Shown one piece after another: positions 46,690 to 59,317 of a stretch of DNA of 64,000 nucleotides. Where the stretch lies: NCBI GenBank assembly GCA_035236585.1, contig CP141128.1, positions 34,392,684 to 34,456,683 on the forward strand. The letters are read 5' to 3'. Under the pieces are notes generated by a model. The model had not been told where the DNA came from, made no database searches, and worked only from the letters and a program-made list of their open reading frames with translations. The stretch's first letter is position 1. Every line of letters begins with the position of its first letter. A program made the translations under genes and the position numbers. This DNA is from Warburgia ugandensis (lineage: Eukaryota > Streptophyta > Magnoliopsida > Canellales > Canellaceae).

Positions 46690-47735
46690 ACTACTACATT
46701 TGAAGCCTAGGCTTGACTAGTAGTGATGGCAAAAACACGTCCTTGACTCCTTGGAACCTGATCTTTGTTACGCTCTTCAACTTTCCTTTTAGGACAATTA
46801 TTAGCAAAATGTCCTAATTCTCCACAACTATAGCAAGTGATGTTGAAAATGGGACATGGTTTGCCTAAATGATTCCTGTTACACCTAGGGTATGTCTTCC
46901 AGTCTGGCCTTTTTCCTTTGTTTTCAAACGGCTTCTTGAAAGGTGGTCTGGGTCCAGATGACTGAAATGGTCTCTTTCCTTTATTTCTCATGGTGTTGAT
47001 GTTCTTAGTTTCCTTCATCGCCTAATTCCTTTGATAATCTTTTTCGTATAGGGAGGCCATCTCTACTCCCTTGGCTACGGTGGAAGGTTGGAAACCTAGA
47101 ACTCTGTTCCTGAGTCCTGGGTTGAGCCCATCTACAAATCTTTTTGCCACATCTTCCTCATCAGCACAAGCACGTGGTGCAAATCTTCGGAGGCTGATGA
47201 ATCTATTTTCATACTATTGGACAGTCATGTTCCCTTGTTCTAAGTCTATAAATTCCTTTTCTTTCTGTTTTCTTACGTGTTTAGGATAATATTTGTCATT
47301 AAAGACCTTTTTAAACTCTTCCCATCCTATTGTTTCTTGCTAGTCAAAATAAGTCCTTTCCACTGTTTCCCACCAAAAGGCAGCCTCTCCTCTAAACACA
47401 AATGTGGCCATGGGTACCTTTCTTTCTTCAGCTATGTTCATGGCTTTAAATATCTTTCCAATATCAATTAACCATTTTTCAGCTATAGATGCTTCATCTT
47501 CTCCAATGAATGAGGGAGCTAATTTCTGAAACCTTTCTAACTGAACCTCAGTCCTATCTATTACTTTATCAGGGGAAGGATCTCGGGTGGTAGGGGTTTG
47601 GCTTTGACTACTCATGTATTGTCCTATATGTTGTAGAAATTGCTGGAATAATTCAGCCATCCCATTACCCGACCCAGTGGAGTCCACTGGTGGGGCTTCA
47701 GCTCTTGGAACATTGCTTCCTTTCTTTCTAGGCAT
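46690..47735 (-). pseudogene. Tekay gag (broken)
   Basis: The first ATG (47735) lies about 120 bp after the primer site and starts MPRKKGSNVPRAEAPPVDST. The capsid-like part follows (ERFQKLAPSFIGEDEASIAE, then KWLIDIGKIFKAM and VFRGEAAFWWETVERTYF). The C-terminal part (46707-47018) has a basic stretch and one zinc knuckle CYSCGELGHFANNC, which matches the CX2CX4HX4C nucleocapsid motif. Gag builds the virus-like particle and packages RNA. Recognisable but not intact. Confidence 0.9.
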
Positions 47736-47856
47736 CTGTAAATCACACGGTAATTCACAAGACCTTAGTATGTGTTATCCTATTACCCCTTACTCTTTCA
47801 TGTATTGTCCTATAAGTTATTCTCCTCATAACTGGGCTGTGAGTAACGTTAAACCG

Positions 47857-47869
47857 CACTCTAATACCA
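47857..47869 (-). other. primer-binding site of the Tekay element
   Basis: The minus strand reads TGGTATTAGAGTG, the initiator tRNA-Met type, 2 nt from the LTR end at 47872. The T in place of C is shared with the TRIM primer site at 30692. Confidence 0.85.
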
Positions 47870-47871
47870 AC

Positions 47872-49449
47872 TGTGATGTCCCGGGTTTTACATGATGCAA
47901 ATTTGATAAAAAGGTGAAATCTCTTGTTTTAGAAATATGAAATACGTGAAATTCTTTTTCTTTTTGGAAAGTAATCTTTTGTATAAAACCACGAGTGTCA
48001 AAACACATTTTCAAATCATACAGCCATGGCATAGACTCTATTCCCAAGAAAGTATTAGTCACAGGCTCAGTTACAGAGAGTAACTACAATCAAGTAACAC
48101 TGAAAGATAAGGTAGGGGTTTACTCACTTGTACTTAGTTTGGACGTTCTCTATAACGGGTCTGTCGCCGTATATCCTGTCCTTAAGTGTTTACTTTGTGT
48201 CTAAAAAATGTTAAGGATTGGGTGAGTATATACTCTACTCAGTAGGCGTCTATCACTACTAGTTTTACAATGCATGTTATGCTTAAAATCATATGCTCTT
48301 TAAAACATGTGCATGTTTGTACACTCATGTTCAATATCGATATTAAAAACCATTGTCAGAATACTGACGACTTAAAGAATCGCATAATCCAAGTTGAAAG
48401 TATCATATATATCTCATAAACATAATGATATGCATAAAATGCTCAGCTGAATCCAACTCATGGATATATGGTATGGTATGGTATGGTCGACCAACCTCAT
48501 GTCATGCCATATGCAATGCAAGTAAATCCACGAAAACATAGGGCCCACTATGCCCACGACCTCGCGCCGTGTGGTCCCCGGGTACCTGGTGACACTCAAT
48601 CATAGCCTCCACGGGGCATATGACACATCAACCCAGTGTCGTGACACCATTGGTAGCTCCCTGTACCACATGTAGTCGACGTAGGGACATGCCTTTTTCC
48701 AGCGTGGTACCCTTTCCACCTAATAGTGGTAGAGGCTGGGAGGCTACCCAAACCTCTCGGCATAGCACCCACGAGCTTACTAGCCCAAATCATATACAAT
48801 TAATCAAGCAAAAATCTCTTTTTCAAAACCTGTCCTCTTTGGGTCCCTCACAACTGACTGGCCCTCACAACTACCTACCCAGCATCTTTTGGGCACTCCA
48901 ACGTCTTTCGGTAACCCTCAAGGACATGCAATTTTTCAAAACTCAATGCTCACAAATCATGCAATATATGCAATTGTTTGCAAAACATGTCTATGCATAA
49001 TGTATTTGTCATATGCATGTTGAATTCGTTTATAAAATTAAGTCATGCTAAACAAGTCATATAACTTAAACTTAAAACATGCATTCTCAAAACAATCATG
49101 GGTTCTTTTAAAAAGTCTAGTAGCGATAGAGCACCTACCTGGCTAGATCGCGTTAATCCCCTTATCCTCGTATGCTCCTGAATATGGTTTAGGGGAACAA
49201 GGTTAGCTTGGCCTATTTCTATAAGTTTTAGAATAGTTTACTACCCTACTTAGGCATTAAGGGTTCATTCCCATGCCTAAGGGTCTCCTAAGGTCCCTAA
49301 TTGGGCCATGGTATAGTCAGTTTTACAAAGGTTTAGTGGCCCCGCGCCACTATTATAGTTTAAGGGTCATGCTCACCTTAGATAGGGCCTTGATCAGGTA
49401 TTTTATGGTTTGAGTGTGTCCGCGTCGTCGATACGGACACAACGCCTTT
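47872..49449 (-). repeat. 5' LTR of the Tekay element, outer end absent
   Basis: Starts TGTGATGTCCCGGG and runs parallel to the 3' LTR with a constant offset of 7139 until about 48627. It differs through about 48829, then is again parallel until 49449, where the sequence changes to an unrelated LTR. The segment 48628-48829 is the version also found in the solo LTRs (CCCAGTGTCGTGACACCA), so the 5' LTR has the family-standard form here. Confidence 0.9.
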
Positions 49450-50052
49450 TTTCTCCTATATGTCTTCCCCATGCTTCTAATTTTATTCTCCCCAAACTTT
49501 CCTTATAGCGAGGAGTTAGTTTCCCACCATAAAACTTCTACCCCTTTAATTGTGCAACCCTTCATTCAAAAGTTGATCTCTTGTTTGGGGAAATCTTATC
49601 CGTGATGTCCTTTCCTCTAATTAGAACTCCTTTTCTTTTAGGAAACCATCTCATCTTGCTTTGTGATTGATCTAGTTTATTCAATGCCCTTTTGGATAAT
49701 TTGTACCATTGATTCTTGATTTGACACTAATCAACACAATTTGAGCCATCTACTATCCAATCCAACTGATCTGCATCATAGAATTAGCCGTCCAAACCAT
49801 GATCCATTTGAATGGAAAAATGTAAGACTAGATTAGAGTCATCTAAACCATACATTAAGCATTTTCTTAGCTCAGATGATCATCTGACCATTAAATTTGA
49901 TAAATTAATGGTTGGATGATCAATTTAAGCTAAAATTCATTTTCTTGCCAAAAATTACCAAATTAATTAGTTAGATGATATAATGAAATGCTAAATTAGG
50001 GGTATTTTGGCCAAAATTGAATAGTTAACAATGAATATTTACATATATCACA

Positions 50053-50065
50053 ATCTCCCCCCTTA
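50053..50065 (-). other. polypurine tract
   Basis: The minus strand reads TAAGGGGGGAGAT directly before the LTR start TGTGATATATG. It belongs to the remnant 49450-52726. Confidence 0.65.
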
Positions 50066-51427
50066 CAAAAGTTTCTTCCCCAAAATTGTGTTAAGTATGT
50101 GTAAACTAGTTAAAACAACTCTGGGAATCATTGCCTCATGTCATCCTCGACGTGGACCTCAAAATCTATTCTCCTCAAATTAGTTGTGCTTTAATGCAAT
50201 GTTATTCCTTAGAAAATTCTAGGTACATTCTATTCCTCAAACTTCTTTGTACCATTTGCCAATTAACTTTAGATATATGTCCTTCTCATCTATTTATAAA
50301 TTTTAGCTCTAAGTTACAATTTAGAATGTCTGATTTCATGATTTAGTTTAATCAAGGAATTTTCTTATTTCTTTCCTTATTTACTCTAAATCTTGTGATC
50401 TCCACATCCCATTAATTCCTCAAAACATATGATTTTAACTTTGTACTTTTTATCTTTATATTGCTCATCGATGTATCTTAGTATAATTGTCTTAATCTTT
50501 CCTCCAAGTCTCTATTCATAATTATTTAATTTCACATTCTTTCTTTCAAATTTTTAAGTTCAATCAAGTCCTCTATAGAGGATTCATATATCTTAATATT
50601 TTCCTCTTAGAAAGCACTTGATTCAAAGTCAATATCAATCCATACATCAATCATTTCTAAGATTCATATTCACATTAATCACTTTCACTTACTTATTTTA
50701 CCTACTTCGTCTTTTGAAAGATCAACCTCTGCTCATTGTCATTCTTATCTATCTATCATTGCAAAAATAATTTTTTTCTTAATGAAGTTGTACATACTTT
50801 GCTAAGTTGGTGTTGAATTCTCTAAGGTCTTCATCTTAATGGAACTATAATAAGTTAGAGTTTATCAATTGGGAGTATGAACTATTTAATCTCATATTTT
50901 TATTCTTTTCTTTAAGAACTTGTCCACAATTATGTCTAAATGTATTACTTAGACTCAGATTATAATCATAAATCATTTATCTCATCTACAGCAACCTTAA
51001 AACCTTTCATGTCCAAAATTTTACTACTTATCACCAATAAGTCTTCATTATATATTCAAACTATTTATATAATTCTCCTAGTTTTTAAGAGATTCACTAC
51101 CATAACTATCTCTTGATCCTTCATAATGATCCTCAAACTATTATTCTACAAGAGTTGTCTTGCTCTCCAAAGTTTTATGCTCACCATCTAAGCTAAAACT
51201 TGAACTCTCACTTGGTCATCCCTACAAATGGATCTTCCATTATATGCTAATGCTTTAACTTAAAGACACTAACTCATTTGCTCTCATATTTTCATCACTT
51301 TCTCCAAGAATGGTACTAATCCATAAAATTACTCTCCTTTTTTATTTTCACAAGGACTAACTTCCCCTTGTTTTCTAGACATCCAACAACCTTCCTTATT
51401 GTAATTGGTCGTGAATGGATTGAATAT

Positions 51428-51441
51428 GGGCTCTGATACCA
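51428..51441 (-). other. primer-binding site, initiator tRNA-Met
   Basis: The minus strand reads TGGTATCAGAGCCC, a full match to the TGGTATCAGAGC consensus, 3 nt from the LTR start at 51445. Confidence 0.88.
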
Positions 51442-52726
51442 AACTGCGACACCTCGGGTATGCAAAATATTTTTAAATAATATTTCAAAATTTGGGATAT
51501 CTCTTGTTTGAAATTCTTTTAAAAAACACAATTGCAAAATTTTTTGTTTGTTTAAAAGTGTTACTAAAAATCTGAAGTGTCATTTCTTACACAAACACAA
51601 GGATTTTAGTATGGAATGAATGTCTCATTCCTAAAAATTCGGTAGAGTTTTCACTATTTTTTGGACATAAGTGAATTTAATCATGTGATATGAAACATCT
51701 GATAGGCACAAATCATTTTCATTATTTTGAAAAACAAATATTAAAACTCATCACATGCCAAAACCTCCAGTCACAACTACATCACAATACAATCTACTAA
51801 ATGGAAATGAGTCCACTACTTCCAATGTTGACATACATTCACATTCTCAATTAGTACATGAAACAAATATTAAGTTATGAAGCTCACCCTTCAAATACTA
51901 GAAATCACAATCTTCTATAATTATAACCCCACAAGTTGTTTTCACAATCTCAGCTCTACTTGTTCATCCTTCTGTTCTAATTCTTCAAGTATGAGACATT
52001 GTAAACAAATTACAATGTCTCAATAAGCTTATGCGTGTGTAGGTGGAAAAGTCCCTATTTGGGCATGTAGTTCATGATTTACATAATCAATGTTTGACAA
52101 TGTATCACATTTAAACAAATGTTCATGATGTTTTAAAATAAGTCTTCGTGTTGAAATTAAAGATCCTCAATTCATGCTTCTATGAAATCAGTTTACATGG
52201 GTAAATCAATACAGTAGACAAATTCTACCACTTCCATGATTTCTATAGATCATTGCCTTATCTTTTCATGAGGATTTAAGATTTCTATTCCTTTATCTTT
52301 TCATAAACATTTCTTCACACTAAGTTCATTTTCCATGCATAAACACATAACCACTCCAAATTTATTCATAACATATAGTCCTTCAAGATCATTCAAGATA
52401 TCAATATCAATGACTCAATTGTTTATCATTCAATAGTTGAATCAATTTATGAAGATCGGGGTGTTTAACATTCTCACTATCATGTGTAAAGGTAATCAAC
52501 TAATGCACTTTCCTTCATAAACACATTGTATTTCAAATGCATGTATGATTCAATACATGATCATGCAAAATCACTCAGAATACACAATTAATTCAACATA
52601 TTAGTAAGCTAACCATGGTAAGACCATAAATCTAGAAAAATCAATGTGTATCATAATTCTAATGGTAAAACCATCATATAGATATAAGTGTCAAAGCACA
52701 GTATTGATAAAAGATAGAGTCAGTAG

Positions 52727-55636
52727 TGTAGCTTTAAAATTACTCATAAGCACACAAATCAATGTACTATTTTCACACAAGTGAGGTAAAACCCACAAGG
52801 AATCTCATAGATTTCAATGGATTGAATTTTATTCAAATTGATTAACTTAGGCCAAAGAAGAAGAATTGTGATTAAACTATGAAATTAAACAACATGAAAT
52901 GGAAGCATGCATGAAATTAGAAACTAAACTTAAAAGAAAGTTACTAAAAAATAAAAATAAAAAATGAAATTAGAAAATAACCTAAAAACATGCAAGCAAC
53001 TAAAGGAAACTAATGATATATTAGCATGAATAAAATTAGGAAACTTAAATTAAAGGAAACTACTAAGAATAACACTTTCTTAATTTAACACTTTCCTAAA
53101 CTAGAATTAGAAACTGTCTAAACATAGAACTTTCTAAAACCAATTTAGAAGAGTTTCTAACACTAAAATAACATGAAAAATTAAGTAACCAATGAGATCT
53201 AACTAACTTTAATAAGAAAATAGAAACATGCATGTGAATGGAAACTACCATTAAAGAGACTTTCTAAATTTTAACACTTTCTAAATCCTAAAACTTCCTA
53301 AAGATGAAACTTCATAAAATTCAAAAAGGAAACTTTATAAATCTAAAATAAGATGAAAAAAATGAATTATCTACTTCTAAAAATAAATTAAGCAACTAAA
53401 CTAAGCAAAAACGAAAAAGGAAAGTGGCCTAGTACCATGTGCATTATCTATGAATTATACGCATGGTTATAAGGTGCAAAAGTGACCAGAATTGATGAAT
53501 CTAAAGTGAACTATCATTCAAAATAATTAATGGATCTAATAAATAGAATGAAAAGATAAATGATTTCCAAAGGATTTTAGCTAATAAGGCGTTTAGATGG
53601 TTGGAACCAAAGCCCAAAGTTAAGGGGAGAAATTTCCAGATTTCAACTACTTAAGAACATTCAACAAATCTAGCATTAGCAAGCTATTGAAACCACAACT
53701 TTGATACAAGGAAACAAACTGGATCTCAAGTAATTAGATAAAATAAACATTTTATAACAAGAATTCCTACAATACATTATTAATCACCTCTTAATTACAC
53801 CACAAACTAGATGCATAGTACATGTTCTAGTGCTGGAAGTTATGTCTAATTCTTAAGCATGACATCCTATCTAAACCACACCAATAATGTAATCTAATGA
53901 TCACAAACTAAAGTATGATGAGATATCAAGAAGACCTAGAAAGTAATTCAAGATGAAAGAAAGCTAAATGGGTAAACTAAGGCATGGAAATTAACCTAAA
54001 ACTAACATGAGAATAAGGTGAAAAACTTGAATTTGAAGAGAGAAAATCAAGGTCCTATGCTAGTTCTTCTCTTGGATCTCACTATTAGAGATAACTTAAC
54101 TTGAATCTTAAGGGAATAACAAATAAAAACAAGTGGAATTGGGGTAAATAAGTATGGGAAAGCTAGATGGAAAGGAACGTGCAAAATTTTGAAAGTAAAA
54201 CAATGGAAATTAAGGCACTGAAAACTAAACCAAAGCAAGCAAACTACTAACCTGAATTGGAGAGAAATAACTAAGACAATAAATAGAAATCCAAAGGAAG
54301 AAAATAATTTAAGAAATCACAAAGTCTAGGAACAAATAACACCAAAGGAAGCTATGTTTCAAGGTGTCTCACCCAACTCTACTTAGAAAATTCTTATGGA
54401 ACATGGGGCTATATATAGATGAGTGGTTTCCTAACTTAGGAAGGGGTGAAAACATAAGGAAAGTGGCCCTAGTGTGAGGGTATTGAATGAGGAAGGTTAT
54501 ATGGGACATGAATTAGCAAGATGATGTAGGAAAGAAGAATGGGAAAATGACATAAGAGAGACATAATGGCTGATTTCTAATTTTTAATAAGGGAGTGTCT
54601 TTTTCATGGAAGGAAAGTGGAGCTCCTTCCTTCCAAATTTGATGATATTTGGTGGATGGAAAGTTATGGAAGTGGTAAGGAATTTTGTTTAGGAAAGATG
54701 TGTAAAGATATAAGTACTCAAAGTTGTTTGGATTGAAGTGGAACTCGGGTTTTCTATTGAGGGAACCCTTGATCACCAAATAGGAAAACGAGGGATGTAT
54801 TTTTTTTCATAATGATGAACCTCCCTCCTTTAACTGTTAACCCTAGGAAAAAGAATGGGAGATGGAGTTGGAAAGAAGGTTTTCCCTCTTGATGGGTCCA
54901 CCAATGCATAATCATCTTATGTTTTACATAATTCTTTCAAACCTTCTAATTAAACCTTGAAAATCTGAATTTAGAAAGTGGGTCATTGCTTGAATTCTCC
55001 TCCAATTGTATGACTTCATGTGGCATTTGACTTTGTTGGATTCTATGGCTCACTTTGGGGGCTCATTTGGCTTGGCTTCAAGGCTCATAACCTAGGCTTT
55101 ATTGGCTAGAATGGCTTGGCTTGAATTCCTTAGCTTGTCTCCTTCTCTCATGGCTTATATGGCTAAGGTGATTTGAATGGCTCCCGTGCAAAGGTAGTGG
55201 AAATGCATGGCTTGCTTTATGTACACATTTTAGTCACCTTTAACTCTTCTAATTTCCTTCTTGCTTACCCTAAAATGATCTTAAACCTTCATCACCCCTT
55301 GGATTGATGACGTTTAGGCTTTGGCTCGCTTAGGTTGTCTAGTTTGACGAGGAAACCTCATGAATGGCCTCAATTATTATCTCGATCAAGCTCAACCTTT
55401 GGATTTCCTTCTCAATAGATATAAAAATAGAAAAATCCTAATTAAATCCTAGAAAATTATGATCATCACATAGTAACTCTTGAGTAGTCTTTGAACTTAA
55501 AAAATATCAAATTTTTAATTATTAGGTCAGAAACACATGCGCTATAAATTTTGGTCAAAACCCTAAATTAACAATATAAGTTATAACACATTGGCTACCA
55601 ATTAGATACTTTTTATACAAAATTGAATACTTATCA
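52727..55636 (-). repeat. 3' LTR of the Athila element
   Basis: 2910 bp, from TGTAGCTTTAAAATTAC to AATACTTATCA; on the minus strand it starts TGATAAGTATTCAATTTTGT, the usual Athila LTR start. Both ends match the solo LTR at 15508-17200. The terminal motif GAGGTAAAACCCACAAGGAA is at 52783. The centre is A-rich with repeated AAACTAA and CTTTCTAAA words. No frame of note. Confidence 0.82.
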
Positions 55637-57170
55637 CACCTGCAAACTAGCATTTTGCTAGTCCTGAGCAAAACATATGAAAAATCATGAAAACAAAATA
55701 GTAACCATTTTTATAGGCAATCACAATTGCATTTAACATATGCAATATGCCCTTAAACTCCTAGGTTACCCCTAGTGGACAAGTTATACCTCGTGAGGGT
55801 TTGTAGTGAATATAGCCAAAAAATTCTATAAGGTTGAGTACCCCATTTTATCTCAGAGAATCCTCATTCATTAATACCCTATTAGTTTTTCACAACTTAT
55901 TGGAGAGGACTAACAATTCTACAAATTATACACACATTAATGACATCTTATTCTAGTTATTTCTTATGGTGCATGTTTATACAACTACATAAGTCATAAA
56001 TTCTAATTAGATATGCTCAAATTCCACTAGAAATATGTTTTGACCTCAAATCCTCTTAGGTATACACTGAGAAATGAAGCTCTCAAATAAGGGGTTGAAC
56101 ATATTTCTTCATTATGTAACCAGATTCAACAAACAAATGGTTCACATAAATTTTTAAATGCTAAAGAGGAAAAGGAAAGTGATCCTTAAGAGTGGATGTT
56201 ATTATCAAGAATAGTAGGGGTCTTTTACTTAATTCCTTCCTTTTATATCCTCCTTAATGCTATCTTCCATCGAAGATCCATAGGTCTTTAACTAGGATGA
56301 AATGTAGGCTTAGGAAAGGTTTAGAAAAGAATGGTATAAGGATTTCAAAGGTTTAAAATTAAGTGAAGGTCTTCTTCTTTATTGTTGGACAATTGATCCT
56401 TGATTATACTAATTTTCTTTCAATTCTTCTCATCTTTTTCTGACATCTCTTTCTTTTGGCTTTTCTTTTTCTTTTAATTGCTTTGAAAGAAAGACTTCTA
56501 ATGTTTCTCTTTACTTCTTTAACTTTTTTTCCTTTTTGAACTTTTTCTACTAACTCTAATCATTTTGAAAGTGGGTAATGTTTTTTTTTTTTTTTTGGTT
56601 TATTCTAGGTTAAGTGGGGTTAAGGAAGAAAAGCATTAATAATATGCCCAAGGGGTTAACTAGTGGTATACTGCATTGGGTAGATTTTATGTCTATAGGA
56701 TGAACAAGGATGGACTATATCATTCCCTAAGTTTCTAAAGCCTATTAGATTCAATGAACTTTTTGGAAAGAAAGCTATTACTCCTATTTATTCTTGATAG
56801 CTAACCAAAAAAAGGATAATAGGATCACACTAAAATATGCATGTTGAAGAAACTATGGAATTACTTATAACTCTCTTGTAAGAAGATAGTCTCTAAGGCT
56901 TACTAGGTTATAGGTCTCCACTAATTTTCCTCAGGGTCTATAAGTCATACCTTTCTATTAGTCTTGACTATGTTTTATGTGTAAATATTTTTTGAGAATT
57001 AACCTTCATAAAATGCTTCAACACATGAGTAATATGCAAAACTAGCCATATACATTCCCATTACGAGGTAAAAAGAGTAGAATATAAAAAGGGTACTACA
57101 CCTAAAAAAACTATTTTCTTTTAAATTCAGAAAAATCTAAAACTTTTATGTATATCTAAACCCCAACTTG
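55637..57170 (-). other. Athila polypurine tract and 3' noncoding region
   Basis: After the LTR comes the conserved Athila block (on the minus strand GCTCAGGACTAGCAAAATGC, then TAGTTTGCAGGTG). The rest is noncoding and AT-rich, with a poly-T run near 56581-56596. The part 56900-56960 resembles the 150-bp tandem unit at 38868. The region near 55735-55800 has a counterpart at 18770-18860. Confidence 0.7.
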
Positions 57171-58023
57171 AATGAAACATTGTCCTCAATGTTTGAAAAT
57201 GACTCTATATGAAAAATGGAAAGATGTAGAAAATTGTTTTTGGAAAACTGCTCAATTTTCTCCCATGTAGCACTAAGTTTCAAGTTTTCATCGAAACGTA
57301 ATGATGAGTGCAACAATAATAATCAATAGGGGTTCCTGGAAAAGTCTAAGGTGGTCATGATAATGAGGTGTCTCTAAAAGTGTCTCTTCAATTTTGGGGT
57401 TAGCTCTTGGAGTACAAATCATGCAAAAATGTTTTTCTTTAATACCAGTCCACTACCTTGTGGTCATTGGTTCTACAAGGTACAGCCTTCACCCACTTTG
57501 ACACATAGTCCACTCCCACTAGCATGTAAAGATTCCCGAAAGAATTAGGAAAGGATCTCATGAATAGACAAAATGGTTCTATGGTAAGGGCTGGGTTAAT
57601 GAAACATTGTCCTCAATGTTTGAAAATGACTCTATATGAAAAATGGAAAGATGTAGAAAATCGTTTTTGGAAAACTGCTCAATTTTCTCCCATGTAGCAC
57701 TAAGTTTCAAGTTTTCATCGAAATGTAATGATGAGTGCAACAATAATAATCAATAGGGGTTCTTGGAAAAGTCTAAGGTGGTCATGATAATGAGGTGTCT
57801 CTAAAAGTGTCTCTTCAATTTTGGGGTTAGCTCTTGGAGTACAAATCATGCCAAAATGTTTTTCTTTAATACCAGTCCACTACCTTGTGGTCATTGGTTC
57901 TACAAGGTACAACCTTCACCCACTTTGACACATAGTCCACTCCCACTAGCATGTAAAGATTCTCGAAAGAATTAGGAAAGGATCTCATGAATAAACAAAA
58001 TGGTTCTATGGTAAGGGCTGGGT
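57171..58023. repeat. 427-bp tandem duplication
   Basis: Two head-to-tail copies start AATGAAACATTGTCCTCAAT at 57171 and 57598, about 98% identical by eye (roughly ten differences). It spans the border between Athila 3' noncoding sequence and integrase. The low divergence indicates that the duplication is much younger than the element. Confidence 0.95.
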
Positions 58024-58340
58024 TTAATGGTCAGGTGCCTCCTTCCTAAACTTCGTAACCATTGACACTTTACACATGCTCTGTAGTAGGCATGTGCATC
58101 CATATATATGGTGGGCCAATAAAACCTACACTGCAAAATTTTTGTAGTTGTTAAGTTAAAATGGTCCCCATGTGCATGATCATTATAGAAGGAGATGATC
58201 TTATTATGCTCACTATCTGGTACGCATCTCCTTCTCACCTGATCTGGAGAGTACTTGATTAAATACGTGTCGTCCCAAGTAAAGTATCTCACTCTAGTAA
58301 AAAATCTCTTCTTATCTTGTTTGGTCCAATGATTTGGCAT
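57450..58340 (-). pseudogene. Athila integrase region (broken)
   Basis: The frame 57972-58340 has PNHWTKQDKKRFFTRVRYFT, then TWDDTYLIKYSPDQVRRRCV and CRFYWPTIYMDAHAYYRACV followed by KCQWLRSLGRR. This is the zinc-binding N-terminal domain of Athila integrases. Part of the core (minus strand, words like [15 protein letters not shown] and NDHKVV) is visible around 57860-57940 and again in the duplicated copy at 57450-57515. The integrase would insert the cDNA. Fossil. Confidence 0.85.
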
Positions 58341-58479
58341 TTGTCTTGTGATAAGATAATTTACAATATCCCCATACCAAGGTAGCTAGAAAATGTGTAG
58401 TAACTATTAGTCCAGAAAGGATTCAATTATCGGCACAATATCGCTAGTGTGCTCTACCACTAATCTACATAAGTGGTCT

Positions 58480-59317
58480 ATTATGGTATTCTCATAACCT
58501 TTCATAGCAGTAGTATCCAATGGATCAATCTAGGTTTTGCATTCTTTTTAGAAAGGAGGTACTTTAAAATCGTGTGATCTAAGTACATTATGACTTTAGA
58601 CCCTAACAAGTAAGATCTAAACTTATCTAGAGCAAACACTATAGCTAACAACTCTTTTTTAGTGGTTGAATAGTTGAGTTGTGCATCATTTAGTGTTTTA
58701 CTATCGTATTATATCACATGTGGGATTTTATTGATGCACTGCACCAAAATAGCTCCTATGGCATAATTCAACGCATCACACATAATCTTGAATGGTGCGT
58801 TCCAACCACATGGGTAGATAATGGGTGCGGAGGTCAATTAGGCCTTGAGTATCTCAAATGCTTTCTTATAGTTCTCATCAAAGTCAAAGGTAGCCTCCTT
58901 TGTCAGTAAATTACAATGTAACTTGGCAATTTTGCTAATGTCTTTGATGAATCTTTTGTAAAAGCAAACATGTCTTAAAAAGGAGCGAATTTCTTTCACT
59001 GTCCTTGGTGGGGGAAGGCTGGCTATTAAATCCACTTTAGCCTTATCTACCTCTATCCCATTGTGTGATATTATATGACCTTAAAACTATCCCAATTTAT
59101 ACCATAAAATGGCACTTTTCCCAGTTTAATACTAGATTCTTTTCCTGACACCTTGCAAAAACTAACTTTAAGTGGTGTAGGCACTCATCAAAAGATGACC
59201 CAAATACTAAGAAGTCATTCATGAATACCTCAAGAAACCTTTCTACCATATAAAAAAAGATGCTCAATATACACCTTTGAAATGTAGCAAGAACATTGCA
59301 AAGCCCAAAAGGCATAC
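58480..59317 (-). pseudogene. Athila reverse transcriptase (C-terminal part) and RNase H (broken)
   Basis: The frame 59097-59315 reads MPFGLCNVLATFQRCILSIF, then MVERFLEVFMNDFLVFGSSF and NLVLNWEKCHFMV, a near-textbook Athila RT active-site region. The frame 58838-59035 continues with FLRHVCFYKRFIKDISKIAK, the connection to RNase H. RNase H words follow down to about 58480. The N-terminal part of RT lies on the other side of the solo LTR at 59318-61461. Fossil. Confidence 0.88.

Larger units (their letters stand above)
40733..49449 (-). mobile_element. Ty3/gypsy chromovirus, Tekay/Del type, broken
   Basis: Two direct LTRs (40733-43280 and 47872-49449) flank an interior with gag, protease, RT, RNase H, integrase and chromodomain in Ty3 order on the minus strand. 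The primer site for initiator tRNA-Met (47857-47869) lies 2 nt from the right LTR, and a polypurine tract abuts the left one. A chromodomain after the GPY/F part of integrase and LTRs over 2 kb fit the Tekay (Del) clade. Excluding one swapped segment, the LTRs differ by about 1-2% by eye, so insertion was of the order of a million years ago. The coding region is broken in several places, probably six or more. The right LTR lacks its outer end and no target duplication remains. Confidence 0.93.
49450..52726 (-). mobile_element. remnant of a small noncoding LTR element
   Basis: 49450-50052 is the start portion of an LTR (minus orientation; its sequence from 49620 on matches 61085-61461 of the solo LTR at 59318). 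A polypurine tract follows (50053-50065), then about 1.36 kb without coding, then a primer site (51428-51441) and another LTR beginning TGCGACACCTCGGG at 51445 and running to the Athila insertion at 52727. The two LTR pieces represent opposite ends and cannot be compared, so one element is likely but not proven. The interior has no gag or pol similarity; it is non-autonomous. Both flanks are cut by neighbours. Confidence 0.6.

Noticed and set aside
45166-47895. Several plus-strand frames of 60-93 residues across the Tekay interior
   Set aside because: Shadows of the minus-strand gag-pol region.
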